Of a stretch of 64,000 nt of DNA, positions 51,270 through 61,169 are shown in pieces (the first letter of the stretch is position 1; every line of letters starts with the position of its first letter). Source of the DNA: Kushneria avicenniae (GTDB taxonomy: Bacteria; Pseudomonadota; Gammaproteobacteria; Pseudomonadales; Halomonadaceae). The notes under the pieces were generated by a model. The model was not told the DNA's origin. It searched no databases and worked only from the letters and a program-made list of their open reading frames with translations. The translations under genes and the position numbers were made by a program. The stretch spans positions 186,001 through 250,000 of the forward strand of contig NZ_FOLY01000002.1 in NCBI RefSeq assembly GCF_900112585.1, read 5' to 3'.

Positions 51270-51298
51270 GCCCGGGGCAGCGTCGGGCCGCCCCGGGC
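51270..51298 (+). repeat. GC-rich hairpin after the DAHP synthase gene
   Basis: GCCCGGGGC (51270-51278) pairs perfectly with GCCCCGGGC (51290-51298) around an 11-base loop. No T run follows, so it is not a standard terminator; it could protect the mRNA end. Confidence 0.55.
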
Positions 51299-51316
51299 CA
51301 TCAGGGTGTCAAATCC

Positions 51317-51334
51317 CTGTCATGATATCGTCGT
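51317..51334 (+). promoter_or_regulatory. Candidate Pho box before the PhoX gene
   Basis: CTGTCAT, four bases (GATA), then TCGTCGT. The first half matches the PhoB half-site exactly; the second matches four of seven. It lies 38 bases upstream of the phosphatase start. The gene's function (phosphate release) makes PhoB control likely. Confidence 0.4.
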
Positions 51335-51371
51335 AATCTCGGCCATCGATCAACCCACGGGAGATGATGGC

Positions 51372-53516
51372 ATGAGTCAGGAAATCGAAAATCATGACAA
51401 CCACAATGATAGCGATAACCGCCCCTTTTCATCGGTCATGGCGCGCTACATGTCGCGTCGGCGCATGTTGCAGGGAAGCCTGGGTCTGGCGGCTGCCACA
51501 CTCTTTACCGACTTTGGCCTCGGGGGCGTCATCCGTCAGGCCGGCGCCGAGCCGCGACGCCGGCTGACACTGGGCTTTGACTCGCTGCCCGGCAGCATGA
51601 CGGATGGCATTGTGGTTCCCGAAGGCTATATCGCTCAGGTCCTTGTGCCCTGGGGCACGCCGATGGATGGTAGTACAGCCGGATGGCAGCAGGACATGCA
51701 CATGACACCAGCGTTCCAGGCCCGTGCCATGGGCATGCATCACGATGGCATGTATCACTTTGCCCTCGATACCCAGCATGCCTCTCGTGATTTTCTGCTG
51801 GCGATCAATCACGAATATATTGATCAGAGTGTGCTCTGGGCACCACAGAACGGTCCGACCAATAATGATGAGGGCGCTCGCCCGGCCGATGAAGTCCGTA
51901 CCGAGATCAATGCCCATGGCGTCGCAGTGGTACGCCTGCGTCGTGATGATCAGGGCCATTGGGCGCCGGTCGTTGATGACAGTCGCAATCGTCGCATTAC
52001 CTCGGCGACGCCCATCGAACTGTCCGGCCCGGTTCGCGGCACTCCCTGGGTGATAACGGCCTGGTCACCCGATGGAACACGCATTCGTGGCACCAACAAC
52101 AACTGCGCCTGCGGTTATACCCCCTGGGGGACCTACCTGACCTGTGAGGAGAACTGGCCCGAGGTGTTCATCAATCGTGGCGAGCTGACAGCCGATCAGG
52201 CCCGTCTGGGCATCAACGGCGAGCGTGGCCGCTACGGCTGGGAAAGTGCCGATGATGGCGAGCAGGGGGAATTCAGCCGTTTCGACAATACGCCACAGGG
52301 CGACGATCCTGCCCGGGACTATCGCAACGAAGCCCGTGGTTTCGGCTATATCGTGGAAATCGACCCCTACGACGCTGACAGCACCATCTACAAGCGCACG
52401 GCACTGGGGCGTTTTCGTCATGAGGGCTGCTGGCCCGGTCGAGTTGTCGAGGGCATGCCGCTGACCTTCTATACCGGTCATGACAGCCGCAACGAATACA
52501 TCTACAAGTTCGTGACGAACAAGCGCTGGCAGCAGAGCGATGCCAACCGTCCCGGTGAGACCTATGATCGCCAGGCCATCGGTGCCAGCTACCTGGACAA
52601 CGGCACGCTGTATGTGGCCCGTTTTGATGCCGATGGCGAAGGGGAGTGGCTGCCCCTGACCGTGGATGCCGTTATCCCAAAGGGCGAGCACAAGGGCCGG
52701 CGGCTGGGTGAGCTGTTCGAGGACCAGGCCGGCATTATCATCAATACCTGCGACGCCGCTGATCTGATGGGGGCCACCCCCATGGACCGCCCGGAGTGGG
52801 GAACGGTTGATCCGCAGTCGGGCATGGTGTACATGACGTTGACCAACAACTCCAGGCGCACCGATGAAGAAAGCTCGGCCAGCTTTACCGGTGACGGCAG
52901 CGATGTGTCTGCCATGGGCAGCGGTTATGCCACGGCGCCGGTCAATGCAGCCAATCCTCGTCCGGACAATACCTATGGTCATATCATCCGCTGGCAGGAG
53001 CGTGAGGATGACCCCACCCGTATGCGCTGGGAGCCTTTCGTATTTGGCGGCAGCCCCGATGATCAGGACGCCACCAACCCTTCCGGCCTGACCGACGTCA
53101 ATGCCTTTGCAAGCCCTGATGGCCTCTGGTTTGACGAGCGTGACAATGGTGAAGGAATTCTCTGGATCGAGACGGACAACGGTCTGGACAAGGGGCGTGA
53201 AAACGCGGTGGCGAACATGACCAATGATCAGGTACTGGCCGTGGTGCCGGGCGCCATGAGTGAAGAGGGCAAGCCGGCCATCAATGCCCGAAATCAGGCG
53301 CAGCTCAAGCGTTTTGCCATTGGTCCCAACGAGGCTGAAGTCACCGGAATTTTTGCAACGCCTGACCGTACGGCACTGTTTATCAATATTCAGCATCCCG
53401 CCAACTGGCCGGCAGCCGATACCGACGATGCCACACAAACAGCACAGGGACAGGTGCGCCCGCGCTCATCGACCGTGGTCATTCAAAAGCGCGATGGCGG
53501 CAGAGTCGGTGTCTGA
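51372..53516 (+). CDS. PhoX family (DUF839) phosphatase, Tat-exported
   Basis: Secreted or periplasmic alkaline phosphatase of the PhoX family, which uses Ca and Fe and frees phosphate from esters. 714 residues from the ATG at 51372, with GGGAGA upstream. A twin-arginine signal is visible: SRRRML at residues 28-33 followed by the hydrophobic run GLAAATLF. Family runs include NNNCACGYTPWGTYLTCEENW, FRHEGCWPGR and the C-terminal FINIQHPANWP. The tatABC genes lie 4-6 kb downstream. A long Asp/Asn-rich tract before the Tat motif is unusual. Other DUF839 roles remain possible. Confidence 0.85.
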   Translation: MSQEIENHDNHNDSDNRPFSSVMARYMSRRRMLQGSLGLAAATLFTDFGLGGVIRQAGAEPRRRLTLGFDSLPGSMTDGIVVPEGYIAQVLVPWGTPMDGSTAGWQQDMHMTPAFQARAMGMHHDGMYHFALDTQHASRDFLLAINHEYIDQSVLWAPQNGPTNNDEGARPADEVRTEINAHGVAVVRLRRDDQGHWAPVVDDSRNRRITSATPIELSGPVRGTPWVITAWSPDGTRIRGTNNNCACGYTPWGTYLTCEENWPEVFINRGELTADQARLGINGERGRYGWESADDGEQGEFSRFDNTPQGDDPARDYRNEARGFGYIVEIDPYDADSTIYKRTALGRFRHEGCWPGRVVEGMPLTFYTGHDSRNEYIYKFVTNKRWQQSDANRPGETYDRQAIGASYLDNGTLYVARFDADGEGEWLPLTVDAVIPKGEHKGRRLGELFEDQAGIIINTCDAADLMGATPMDRPEWGTVDPQSGMVYMTLTNNSRRTDEESSASFTGDGSDVSAMGSGYATAPVNAANPRPDNTYGHIIRWQEREDDPTRMRWEPFVFGGSPDDQDATNPSGLTDVNAFASPDGLWFDERDNGEGILWIETDNGLDKGRENAVANMTNDQVLAVVPGAMSEEGKPAINARNQAQLKRFAIGPNEAEVTGIFATPDRTALFINIQHPANWPAADTDDATQTAQGQVRPRSSTVVIQKRDGGRVGV

Positions 53517-53550
53517 CTTTCGATGAAGCCTTTCGATGCAGTCTTCCGGT

Positions 53551-53582
53551 AAAAGCACTCGGGCCGCTTATGCGGCCCGAGT
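53551..53582. terminator. Hairpin between the PhoX gene and ppk
   Basis: Perfect 11-bp stem (ACTCGGGCCGC with GCGGCCCGAGT), TTAT loop. On the minus strand it is followed by GCTTTT, so it mainly terminates ppk; the plus-strand T run is poor. Confidence 0.75.
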
Positions 53583-53608
53583 ATTGTGATGAACACTGAA
53601 GGGTATTG

Positions 53609-55804
53609 TCAGGGCCGTGCCGCGTAGGCGTACAGCAGGGTCTCCTGCGCGCTGATGGCAGCCTCATCCTTGCCCGGGCAGCGCTTTTCATAATGGCCGT
53701 CCGGCTGCAGCGTCCAGCTCTGGCAGTTGTCCAGCATGTAGGTATCGAGATCCTTTCTGACCCGCTGGGCAATCTTCTTGTCCAACAGCGGAAAGCAGGT
53801 TTCCACGCGCTGAAACATGTTGCGCTCCATGAAGTCGGCGCTGGAGCACCATACCTCCGGTTTGCCACCGTTATGAAAGTGAAAGACCCGGGTATGCTCC
53901 AGAAAGCGGCCCACGATCGAGCGTACCGTGATGTTGTCGGAGACGCCGGGAACGCCGGGGCGCAGACAGCAGGTGCCCCGGATGATCAGCTGGCAGATGA
54001 CGCCGGCCTGGGAGGCGCGGTACAGCGCCTGAATCAGCCTGGGTTCGGTCAGGGAGTTGCACTTGATGGTCAGGGTGGCCTTGTGCCCCTTACGGGCGTA
54101 TCCGGCTTCCCGATCGATCAGCTCCACCAGACGCTTGTGCAGCGTAAAGGGCGCATGCAAAAGATGCTCGGTATGGCGCGGTTCACCCATGCCGGAGAGC
54201 TGCTGAAAGACATGGTGGACGTCCTCGCACAGCGTCTCCCTGGCGGTCAGCAGGCTGTAGTCGGTGTAGAGCTTTGCAGTCTTGGAGTGATAGTTGCCGG
54301 TACCCATGTGGGCGTAATGACGAATGCGGCCCTCTTCACGGCGCACGATATGCAGCATCTTGGCGTGGGTCTTGTAAGCCATGACGCCGTAGATCACATT
54401 GGCGCCGGCCTCCTGAAGCCGTGAGGCCAGCGCGATATTGTCGGCCTCGTCAAAGCGGGCGCGCAGCTCGATCACGACCGTGACTTCCTTGCCGCTGCGG
54501 GCGGCATCCACCAGGGCGCTGACCACGCCGGAGTCGACGCCGGTGCGATAGAGCGTCTGCTTGATGGCCAGCACGGCAGGGTCCCGAGCCGCTTCGGCCA
54601 GCCAGTTTTCGATGACGCCGAACGACTCCCACGGGTGCAGCAATAAGATGTCCTGCTGCCCCACGATACTGAACATGCTCTCGTCCTTGCGCAGTGCCTT
54701 TGGCGTACCTGGCGCAAACGGCGTATAGCGCAGATCAAAGCGATCACTGTCGCCAATCATGGCCATCAGGCGGCTCAGGTTGACCGGGCCGTCGACCAGA
54801 TACAGATCTTCCTGGCCGAGCTGGAACTGTCTGAGCAGAAAATCGCTCAGATGCGTCGGGCAGTTGTTGGCGACCTCAAGACGCACGCCATCGCCATAGC
54901 GGCGGGCCAGCAGCTCGCTCTTGAGGGCCGTGGCCAGATCCGAGACTTCCTCGGTATCCACTGAAAGATCGGCATTGCGGGTCAGGCGGAACTGGTAGCA
55001 GCCGCGGACGGTCATGCCGGGAAACAGCTCCTCGGCATGCGCGTGAATCATCGAGGAGAGGAAAACATATTCCTGACGTCCTTCACGCTCGAGCTCCCGC
55101 GGCAGCCTGATCAGTCGGGGCAGGGAGCGGGGCGCCGGGATGATCGCCATGCCACCCTCGCGGCCGAATGCATCGCGCCCTTCCAGCTCGACGATGAAAT
55201 TGAGGCTCTTGTTGACCAGCCGTGGAAAGGGGTGGGAGGGGTCCAGTCCGATCGGACTGATGACCGGCATGATCTCATCATCGAAGTAGCGGTTGACCCA
55301 CTCTCGCTGCGCCTTGTTCCAGACGTGGCGGCGCAGAAAGTGAATGCCCTGTTCGGCCAGTGCCGGAATCAGTCGGGTATTGAGAATGTGATACTGGCGC
55401 TCGACCTGCTCATGGGCAGTCTGTGACAGCTCGTTGAAGATGCTGGCGGTCGAGTGACCATCCATGCCGATCTCTTCATTGCCATAGGCGAGCTGTCGTT
55501 TAAGACCAGCCACGCGAATTTCAAAGAATTCATCCAGGTTGGAGGAGAAAATCAGCAAAAACATCAGCCGCTCCAGCAGCGGATGCGACTCGTCCAGGGC
55601 CTGCTCCAGTACCCGGATATGAAAGCGCAGCGTCGACAGTTCGCGGTTGAAATAGAGACCGGCATCGTCAAGGCTGCGCTCGGCGTTGGCGGCAGCGCGG
55701 GCTCGAATGCCGGCGTGGGTGTGATTGACTCTCAGCGCCGGAGTGGCGTCGTTGTCGGCGGATGTGCCGGTGTCCGACGTTTGGGAGGAAGGTAATTCAG
55801 ACAT
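53609..55804 (-). CDS. ppk: Polyphosphate kinase 1
   Basis: Makes inorganic polyphosphate from ATP; membrane-associated. 731 residues from the ATG at 55804, preceded by GGAGAG; a longer reading would add 18 residues. The N-domain has LYFNRELSTLRFHIRVLEQA and FSSNLDEFFEIRVAG. The catalytic domain has RHYAHMGTGNYHSKTAKLYTD with the phosphorylated histidine. A matching exopolyphosphatase gene lies at 42716. A two-repeat Pho box lies upstream. A hemB remnant sits next to it, the pseudomonad ppk-hemB order. Confidence 0.96.
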   Translation of the reverse strand: MSELPSSQTSDTGTSADNDATPALRVNHTHAGIRARAAANAERSLDDAGLYFNRELSTLRFHIRVLEQALDESHPLLERLMFLLIFSSNLDEFFEIRVAGLKRQLAYGNEEIGMDGHSTASIFNELSQTAHEQVERQYHILNTRLIPALAEQGIHFLRRHVWNKAQREWVNRYFDDEIMPVISPIGLDPSHPFPRLVNKSLNFIVELEGRDAFGREGGMAIIPAPRSLPRLIRLPRELEREGRQEYVFLSSMIHAHAEELFPGMTVRGCYQFRLTRNADLSVDTEEVSDLATALKSELLARRYGDGVRLEVANNCPTHLSDFLLRQFQLGQEDLYLVDGPVNLSRLMAMIGDSDRFDLRYTPFAPGTPKALRKDESMFSIVGQQDILLLHPWESFGVIENWLAEAARDPAVLAIKQTLYRTGVDSGVVSALVDAARSGKEVTVVIELRARFDEADNIALASRLQEAGANVIYGVMAYKTHAKMLHIVRREEGRIRHYAHMGTGNYHSKTAKLYTDYSLLTARETLCEDVHHVFQQLSGMGEPRHTEHLLHAPFTLHKRLVELIDREAGYARKGHKATLTIKCNSLTEPRLIQALYRASQAGVICQLIIRGTCCLRPGVPGVSDNITVRSIVGRFLEHTRVFHFHNGGKPEVWCSSADFMERNMFQRVETCFPLLDKKIAQRVRKDLDTYMLDNCQSWTLQPDGHYEKRCPGKDEAAISAQETLLYAYAARP

Positions 55805-55862
55805 CGGAAACTCTCCGGCAAATGGCATGTGGCGCCTCGGAACAGGCCGTATGCTCAAGTTT

Positions 55863-55891
55863 GAGAAATTCTCATGACATTTTCATGACAT
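55863..55891 (-). promoter_or_regulatory. Pho box upstream of ppk
   Basis: On the minus strand: ATGTCAT (55891-55885), GAAA, ATGTCAT (55880-55874), GAGA, ATTTCTC (55869-55863). This is two exact half-sites and one weaker, at the 11-base period of PhoB sites (consensus CTGTCAT-N4-CTGTCAT). It lies about 60 bases before the ppk start. ppk is a known PhoB target in several gammaproteobacteria. Confidence 0.6.
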
Positions 55892-55897
55892 CTTCCG

Positions 55898-56618
<721 letters not shown>

Positions 56619-56749
56619 CTACAATGGCAACCGCTGGCCGATCCGGCAATGGCGACAATGGTCGCCCTGATCGATCAGGTTCGGCACAGTGCCGGTCAAC
56701 AAGCCTCGCCCGGCAGGGTGGCTATCATGTATCTGATGGGAGCAGCAGC

Positions 56750-57418
56750 ATGAAAAAGCGTGTAGCGGTCGTGATTTCCGGGTGTGGCTGGCTGGATGGC
56801 ACCGATGTGCAGGAGCTGACGATGGTGCTGCTGCGCCTGGATCAGATGGGGCTTGAATGGAGCTGCTTTGCACCGGATGTTGCGCAGCATCATGTGATCG
56901 ATCATACCAGCGGCGAGCCCATGGCCGATGAACAGCGTCAGGCCATGGTGGAGTCATGCCGCATGGTACATGAGCGCATCTATCCGCTGGATCGGCTTGA
57001 GGCGAATGCGTTTGGTGCAATCATCATTCCCGGCGGGCATGGCGCCATCAATCAACTGAGCGATTTTGCCGTCAGCGGTTCCTCCATGCAGGTGCTCGAG
57101 CAGCTGGTCTCCCGGCTCCACGAGTTTCACGAGGCGCGCAAGCCCATCGCGCTCATCGGCATGGCGGCGCTTCTGGTGCCGCGACTCTTCGAGCAGGCCA
57201 TTCCGGTGACGCTGGGTCAGAGTGCGGCGCTTTCCGGGACCGTCAGCGCCATGGGTGGGCTGCACAAGAGTGCCGGCGTCGGCGAGATCGTGGTGGATAT
57301 CGAGCACCGCGTGCTCACCACACCCGGCTGGCTGGTGGGCACGCGGCCCTCGGACATCGCGAAGGGGATTTTCAAGCTGGTGGAGCGGGTAGGGACGCTC
57401 ATGGAGCAGCCGCGCTGA
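56750..57418 (+). CDS. elbB: ElbB-like DJ-1/PfpI family protein lacking the nucleophile cysteine
   Basis: 222 residues from the ATG at 56750, preceded by GGGAGC; a longer frame from 56624 adds 42 low-complexity residues. It matches E. coli ElbB (isoprenoid-linked, glyoxalase III-like) over its length: VAVVISGCGWLDGTDVQE, CFAPDVAQHHVIDHTSGE, IIIPGGHGA. At the nucleophile elbow, where ElbB reads FMCIAP, this protein reads LIGMAA, so the cysteine is Gly. Glyoxalase-type chemistry is therefore doubtful. It is convergent with tatC with 14 bases between them. Function uncertain. Confidence 0.8.
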   Translation: MKKRVAVVISGCGWLDGTDVQELTMVLLRLDQMGLEWSCFAPDVAQHHVIDHTSGEPMADEQRQAMVESCRMVHERIYPLDRLEANAFGAIIIPGGHGAINQLSDFAVSGSSMQVLEQLVSRLHEFHEARKPIALIGMAALLVPRLFEQAIPVTLGQSAALSGTVSAMGGLHKSAGVGEIVVDIEHRVLTTPGWLVGTRPSDIAKGIFKLVERVGTLMEQPR

Positions 57419-57432
57419 GGCGCGGCGACTGC

Positions 57433-58206
57433 TCAACTGCCGGTATCGTTCATCTCGACATCGTCGCGACCGCCGCGCGGGCGGCGGATGAGACGGGCAA
57501 AGAGAATGCCGACCTCGAACAGAAACCACATCGGGCCTGCCAGCAGCGTCTGGGAGATTATGTCAGGCGGCGTCAGCACCATGCCCACCACAAAGCAGGC
57601 AATGACCACATAGGGGCGCTTGGCCGACAGCGCCTGTACCGTGGTGGCGCCGGTGAGCACCAGCAGGAAGGTGGCGACCGGAATCTCGAAGGCCAGTCCA
57701 AAGGCCATGAAGAGCTTGAGCACAAAGGACAGATAGGCGTTGATGTCGGTCATGACCTGCACATTGGCCGGTCCAGCCGTGGTGAAAAACTGAAACAGCA
57801 GCGGAAACACCACGTAGTAGGCAAAGGCCGCACCGCCATAAAAAAGCAGCACGCTCGAGCCCAGAATGGGGAGTGCCAGCTTTTTCTCGTGCGCGTAAAG
57901 GCCCGGGGCGATAAAGGCCCAGGCCTGGTAGAGCACAAAGGGAATGGCCAGAAACAGCGAGACGATCAGCGTCAGCTTGAAGGGCGCCAGAAAGGGCGAG
58001 GCAACTTCCGTGGCGATCATCTGTGAGCCGGGCGGCAACAGCGCCATGAGTGGCTCGGCCACAAAGGTATAGATCTGGTTGGAAAAGGCATACAGCGCTG
58101 CAAATGCCACCACGATGACAATCATGGCGCGCAGAAGACGTGAGCGCAGTTCAATAAGGTGATCGATCAGCGGCGTCTGCGACTGATTATCGTCCTGTTG
58201 GCTCAT
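57433..58206 (-). CDS. tatC: Sec-independent protein translocase TatC
   Basis: Six-span inner-membrane receptor for twin-arginine signal peptides. 257 residues. The N-terminal motif PLIDHLIELRSRLLRA and the region FIAPGLYAHEKK with its conserved Phe and Glu are diagnostic. The start overlaps the tatB stop by 4 bases. With TatA and TatB it would export folded proteins such as the PhoX protein encoded at 51372. Confidence 0.97.
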   Translation of the reverse strand: MSQQDDNQSQTPLIDHLIELRSRLLRAMIVIVVAFAALYAFSNQIYTFVAEPLMALLPPGSQMIATEVASPFLAPFKLTLIVSLFLAIPFVLYQAWAFIAPGLYAHEKKLALPILGSSVLLFYGGAAFAYYVVFPLLFQFFTTAGPANVQVMTDINAYLSFVLKLFMAFGLAFEIPVATFLLVLTGATTVQALSAKRPYVVIACFVVGMVLTPPDIISQTLLAGPMWFLFEVGILFARLIRRPRGGRDDVEMNDTGS

Positions 58207-58742
58207 CGATCGTGTTTATCCCTGTCATGGCTGTCCGACTGCGATTCCCGTGAAGACGCAGGATCGGAAAGTGTCTGCTCATCGGATGCCGTATCAAAAG
58301 CCGGCGCCGGGGCGGTGGACGGGTCGGCAGTGCCGGCGTGACGATCCAGTGCGGGCTCGGTTGATGGCGCCACGGCACGCTCGCCCTGATCCGGCCCGGA
58401 CTCGGGGCGTTCATCCTCCCGGGGAGATGAGCGCTCGCTGGAGAGCGCCCTGTCCGACAGCTTCCGACTGCTGGCGGACGGATCATCTCCCAGGCTTTCG
58501 ATATCATCCCGGGCCTTTTTCAGCCCTTGATCGAAACGATCCTGCTGGCTTTTCATCTTGCGCTGCAGCTCTTCGGCTTCGAGCTGGGAGGTAATCTCCT
58601 GCTGCATGCTGGAGACCGTGCGCTTGATCTTGCCCAGCCACAGTCCGGCCGTGCGCGCTGCCGTTGGCAATCGCTCGGGGCCCAGCACCACCAGGGCGAT
58701 GGCGCCGACCACGATCAGCTCGGGAAAACTGATATCGAACAT
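58203..58742 (-). CDS. tatB: Sec-independent protein translocase TatB
   Basis: Forms the signal-peptide receptor with TatC. 179 residues. It has the short N-terminal span MFDISFPELIVVGAIALVVLG with the family Glu, the hinge GPERLP, and an amphipathic helix AARTAGLWLGKIKRTV. The rest is a long charged, Ser/Asp-rich tail typical of TatB. Six bases separate it from tatA. Confidence 0.95.
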   Translation of the reverse strand: MFDISFPELIVVGAIALVVLGPERLPTAARTAGLWLGKIKRTVSSMQQEITSQLEAEELQRKMKSQQDRFDQGLKKARDDIESLGDDPSASSRKLSDRALSSERSSPREDERPESGPDQGERAVAPSTEPALDRHAGTADPSTAPAPAFDTASDEQTLSDPASSRESQSDSHDRDKHDR

Positions 58743-58748
58743 GACGGC

Positions 58749-59000
58749 TTATTTCCGGGTATCTTCTTTTTCGCGCGTGTCCGTATGGCCATCGATGGTG
58801 TCGTTGCCCTGGGTCTCGTCATGCTTGACGCGCTGCTGAGGCTTGTTGCTCGTCTCGTCGTCTTCATTGACGGCCTGCTTGAACCCCTTGATGGCGCCGC
58901 CCAGATCGCCGCCCAGATTGCGAAGCTTCTTGGTTCCAAAAATCAGGATGATAATGCCCAGAACGATCAGAAGCTGCCAGATACTGATACCACCCAACAT
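58749..59000 (-). CDS. tatA: Sec-independent protein translocase TatA
   Basis: Pore-forming Tat subunit. 83 residues. N-terminal span [19 protein letters not shown], then the hinge [21 protein letters not shown] and an acidic, polar tail. Order tatA-tatB-tatC, downstream of hisE, as in pseudomonads. The acidic C-terminus ([17 protein letters not shown]) fits a salt-adapted organism but is not proof of it. Confidence 0.96.
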   Translation of the reverse strand: MLGGISIWQLLIVLGIIILIFGTKKLRNLGGDLGGAIKGFKQAVNEDDETSNKPQQRVKHDETQGNDTIDGHTDTREKEDTRK

Positions 59001-59106
59001 GGCGTTTCTCCATTGTGCCCGTGTCGGACACGTGTGTTGATAAATCCGGTGCCGACTGCGGCGACACCCATCATTTTAATGGTATGACAGACAAAAGAAA
59101 CAAATG

Positions 59107-59445
59107 TTACCCCTGCGTGCGCGAGGCCTTTTCCTCGAGCCCTGAAATGCCCTGACGGCGTGCCAGTTCCTCAAGCACGCTGCGATGGTCCAGACCCAGG
59201 TGCGACAGCATGACCAGCGAGTGGAACCAGAGATCGGCCGTCTCACGGATCAGTGCCTGTCGGGCCTTGTCATCACCATGCTCGGCATCGCGGGCCGCCA
59301 GGATGGCTTCGACGGCTTCCTCGCCCACCTTTTCCAGAATCTTGTTGAGACCACGCTGGTGCAGCCCTGCGACGTAGGAGGTGCTGGCGTCACCGTGGCG
59401 TCGGTCGGCGAGATTTTGATCGAGCTGATCGAGGATAGTGTCCAT
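59107..59445 (-). CDS. hisE: Phosphoribosyl-ATP pyrophosphatase
   Basis: Hydrolyses phosphoribosyl-ATP to phosphoribosyl-AMP in histidine synthesis. 112 residues from the ATG at 59445 (AGGA upstream); an ATG at 59469 would add 8. The MazG-like helical fold shows LNKILEKVGEEAVEAILAA and ETADLWFHSLVML, whose Glu/Asp residues bind Mg. In pseudomonads hisI sits between ubiB and hisE; here hisI is absent at this place. Confidence 0.94.
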   Translation of the reverse strand: MDTILDQLDQNLADRRHGDASTSYVAGLHQRGLNKILEKVGEEAVEAILAARDAEHGDDKARQALIRETADLWFHSLVMLSHLGLDHRSVLEELARRQGISGLEEKASRTQG

Positions 59446-59540
59446 TGAGAAGGGTTCCTGATTGTACATGCCGGACGTATTCAGGACGATGGGAGCTTAT
59501 ATCATCACCGCCCGCAATGTGTCGATGTTATCGGTGGGGC

Positions 59541-61169
59541 TCAGCGCCAGATGACCAGTACCAGTCCGATACCGGCGGCGGCGAGGATGCTCCAGTGCTG
59601 CTGCATCGCCCACTGGGAGATGGGCTGCCAGGCCAGGGCACCGGCAATCAGGGCCAGTCCGATCCTGATGCGACGCGCGCCCTTGCGTACGCCCGAGAAG
59701 GAGCTCTGGAGCGTCATGAGTGCCGCGGTCTGCTGTTCGCGATGCTTGCGCTCGTGATCGACCTGGGAGAGCGCCTGATGCGCCAGTACCGGCAGCTGGG
59801 GAATGCGCTGGGCCAGATCCGGTGCCTGTCGCTTGAGCTCCTCCCAGAACCCCCTGGGCCCGGCCCGCTCGTGCATCCAGCGCTCCAGAAAGGGCTTGGC
59901 GGTGTGCCACAGATCAAGTTCGGGGTAGAGGGTGCGCCCCAGCCCTTCGATGTTGAGCAGCGTTTTCTGCAGCAGGACCAGCTGCGGCTGCACTTCCATG
60001 TGAAAGCGTTGCGCCGTCTGGAAAAGCCCCATCAGTACCTGGCCAAAGGAGATGTCCTTGAGTGGTTTCTCGAGGATGGGCTCACAGACCGAGCGAATGG
60101 CAGCAGCAAACTCATTGGCACGAGTGCCTTCGCCGACCCAGCCCGACTCGATGTGCAGCATGGCCACTTCGTAATAGTCCTGGCGGAAGAACGCGATGAT
60201 GTTGCGCGCCAGGTAGTCCTGATCCTCGCGGGTCAGGCTGCCCACAATGCCACAGTCGATGGCAATATAGCTCGGGTCGCTCGGGTTGCTGATATCGACG
60301 AAGATATTGCCCGGGTGCATGTCAGCGTGGAAAAAGTTGTCGCGAAACACCTGGGTGAAAAAGATCTCCACGCCGCGCTCGGCCAGCAGGCGCATGTCGA
60401 CGCCCGCGTCCTCAAGCGCATCGGTGTCGGCCACCGGCACGCCGTTGACCCGCTCCTGGGTCATGACGCGCTTGCGCGTCAGCGGCCAGTAGATGGTTGG
60501 GACGTGCAACAGGGGGGAGTGCTGAAAATTGCGCTTGAGCTGGGAGGTGTTGGCCGCCTCCTTTTGCAGATCCAGCTCGTCAAAGAGCGTTGATTCGTAG
60601 TCCTTGACCACCTCCACGGGGCGCAGGCGCCGCGCTTCGGGCCAGACCTTCAAAAGCACCCTTGCAAAGGTATATAAAAGCGCCATGTCGTTGCGCATGA
60701 CATTGTCAATGCCGGGGCGGATGACCTTCACCACGACCTCTTCACCGGAGTGAAGGCGCGCGGCATGGACCTGCGCGATCGAGGCCGAGGCCATCGAGTC
60801 GGCCTCGAAGTGGTCAAAGAGCTCGCCGACCGACGCGCCCAGCTCCTCTTCGATAATGGTACGGGCCGTATCGCTGTGAAAGGGCGGCACCTGATCCTGC
60901 AGCCGCTTGAGCTCGACGGCGATATCCGGTGGCATCAGATCACGGCGGGTCGAGAGCATTTGCCCGAACTTGATGAAAATGGGGCCCAGATCCTCCAGCG
61001 CCAGTCGCAGGCGCTCGCCACGCGTTTTGTTTCCTTTCGGAAACAGCCTGATGGGCGCAATGCTCATCAGAAAGCGGGCATAGCCCGGCAGGCGGTCGGT
61101 CGGAATCAGGCTGTCGAGCCGATAACGGGTCACCACCCAGGCAATACGGATCAGGCGCCATAGCGTCAT
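59541..61169 (-). CDS. ubiB: Ubiquinone biosynthesis kinase-like protein UbiB
   Basis: Atypical protein-kinase-like ATPase needed for ubiquinone synthesis; membrane-bound. 542 residues. The start ATG (61169) overlaps the ubiJ stop in TGATG. Diagnostic motifs: [14 protein letters not shown] (the KxGQ motif), [11 protein letters not shown] (A-rich loop) and [12 protein letters not shown]. Two hydrophobic segments at the C-terminus anchor it. The order ubiE-ubiJ-ubiB is conserved in gammaproteobacteria. Confidence 0.97.
   Translation of the reverse strand: MTLWRLIRIAWVVTRYRLDSLIPTDRLPGYARFLMSIAPIRLFPKGNKTRGERLRLALEDLGPIFIKFGQMLSTRRDLMPPDIAVELKRLQDQVPPFHSDTARTIIEEELGASVGELFDHFEADSMASASIAQVHAARLHSGEEVVVKVIRPGIDNVMRNDMALLYTFARVLLKVWPEARRLRPVEVVKDYESTLFDELDLQKEAANTSQLKRNFQHSPLLHVPTIYWPLTRKRVMTQERVNGVPVADTDALEDAGVDMRLLAERGVEIFFTQVFRDNFFHADMHPGNIFVDISNPSDPSYIAIDCGIVGSLTREDQDYLARNIIAFFRQDYYEVAMLHIESGWVGEGTRANEFAAAIRSVCEPILEKPLKDISFGQVLMGLFQTAQRFHMEVQPQLVLLQKTLLNIEGLGRTLYPELDLWHTAKPFLERWMHERAGPRGFWEELKRQAPDLAQRIPQLPVLAHQALSQVDHERKHREQQTAALMTLQSSFSGVRKGARRIRIGLALIAGALAWQPISQWAMQQHWSILAAAGIGLVLVIWR

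Noticed and set aside
56624-56749. N-terminal extension of the ElbB-like gene
   Set aside because: Low-complexity Gly/Arg/Ser residues not seen in the family; the ATG at 56750 has GGGAGC at good distance and the family start MKKR.
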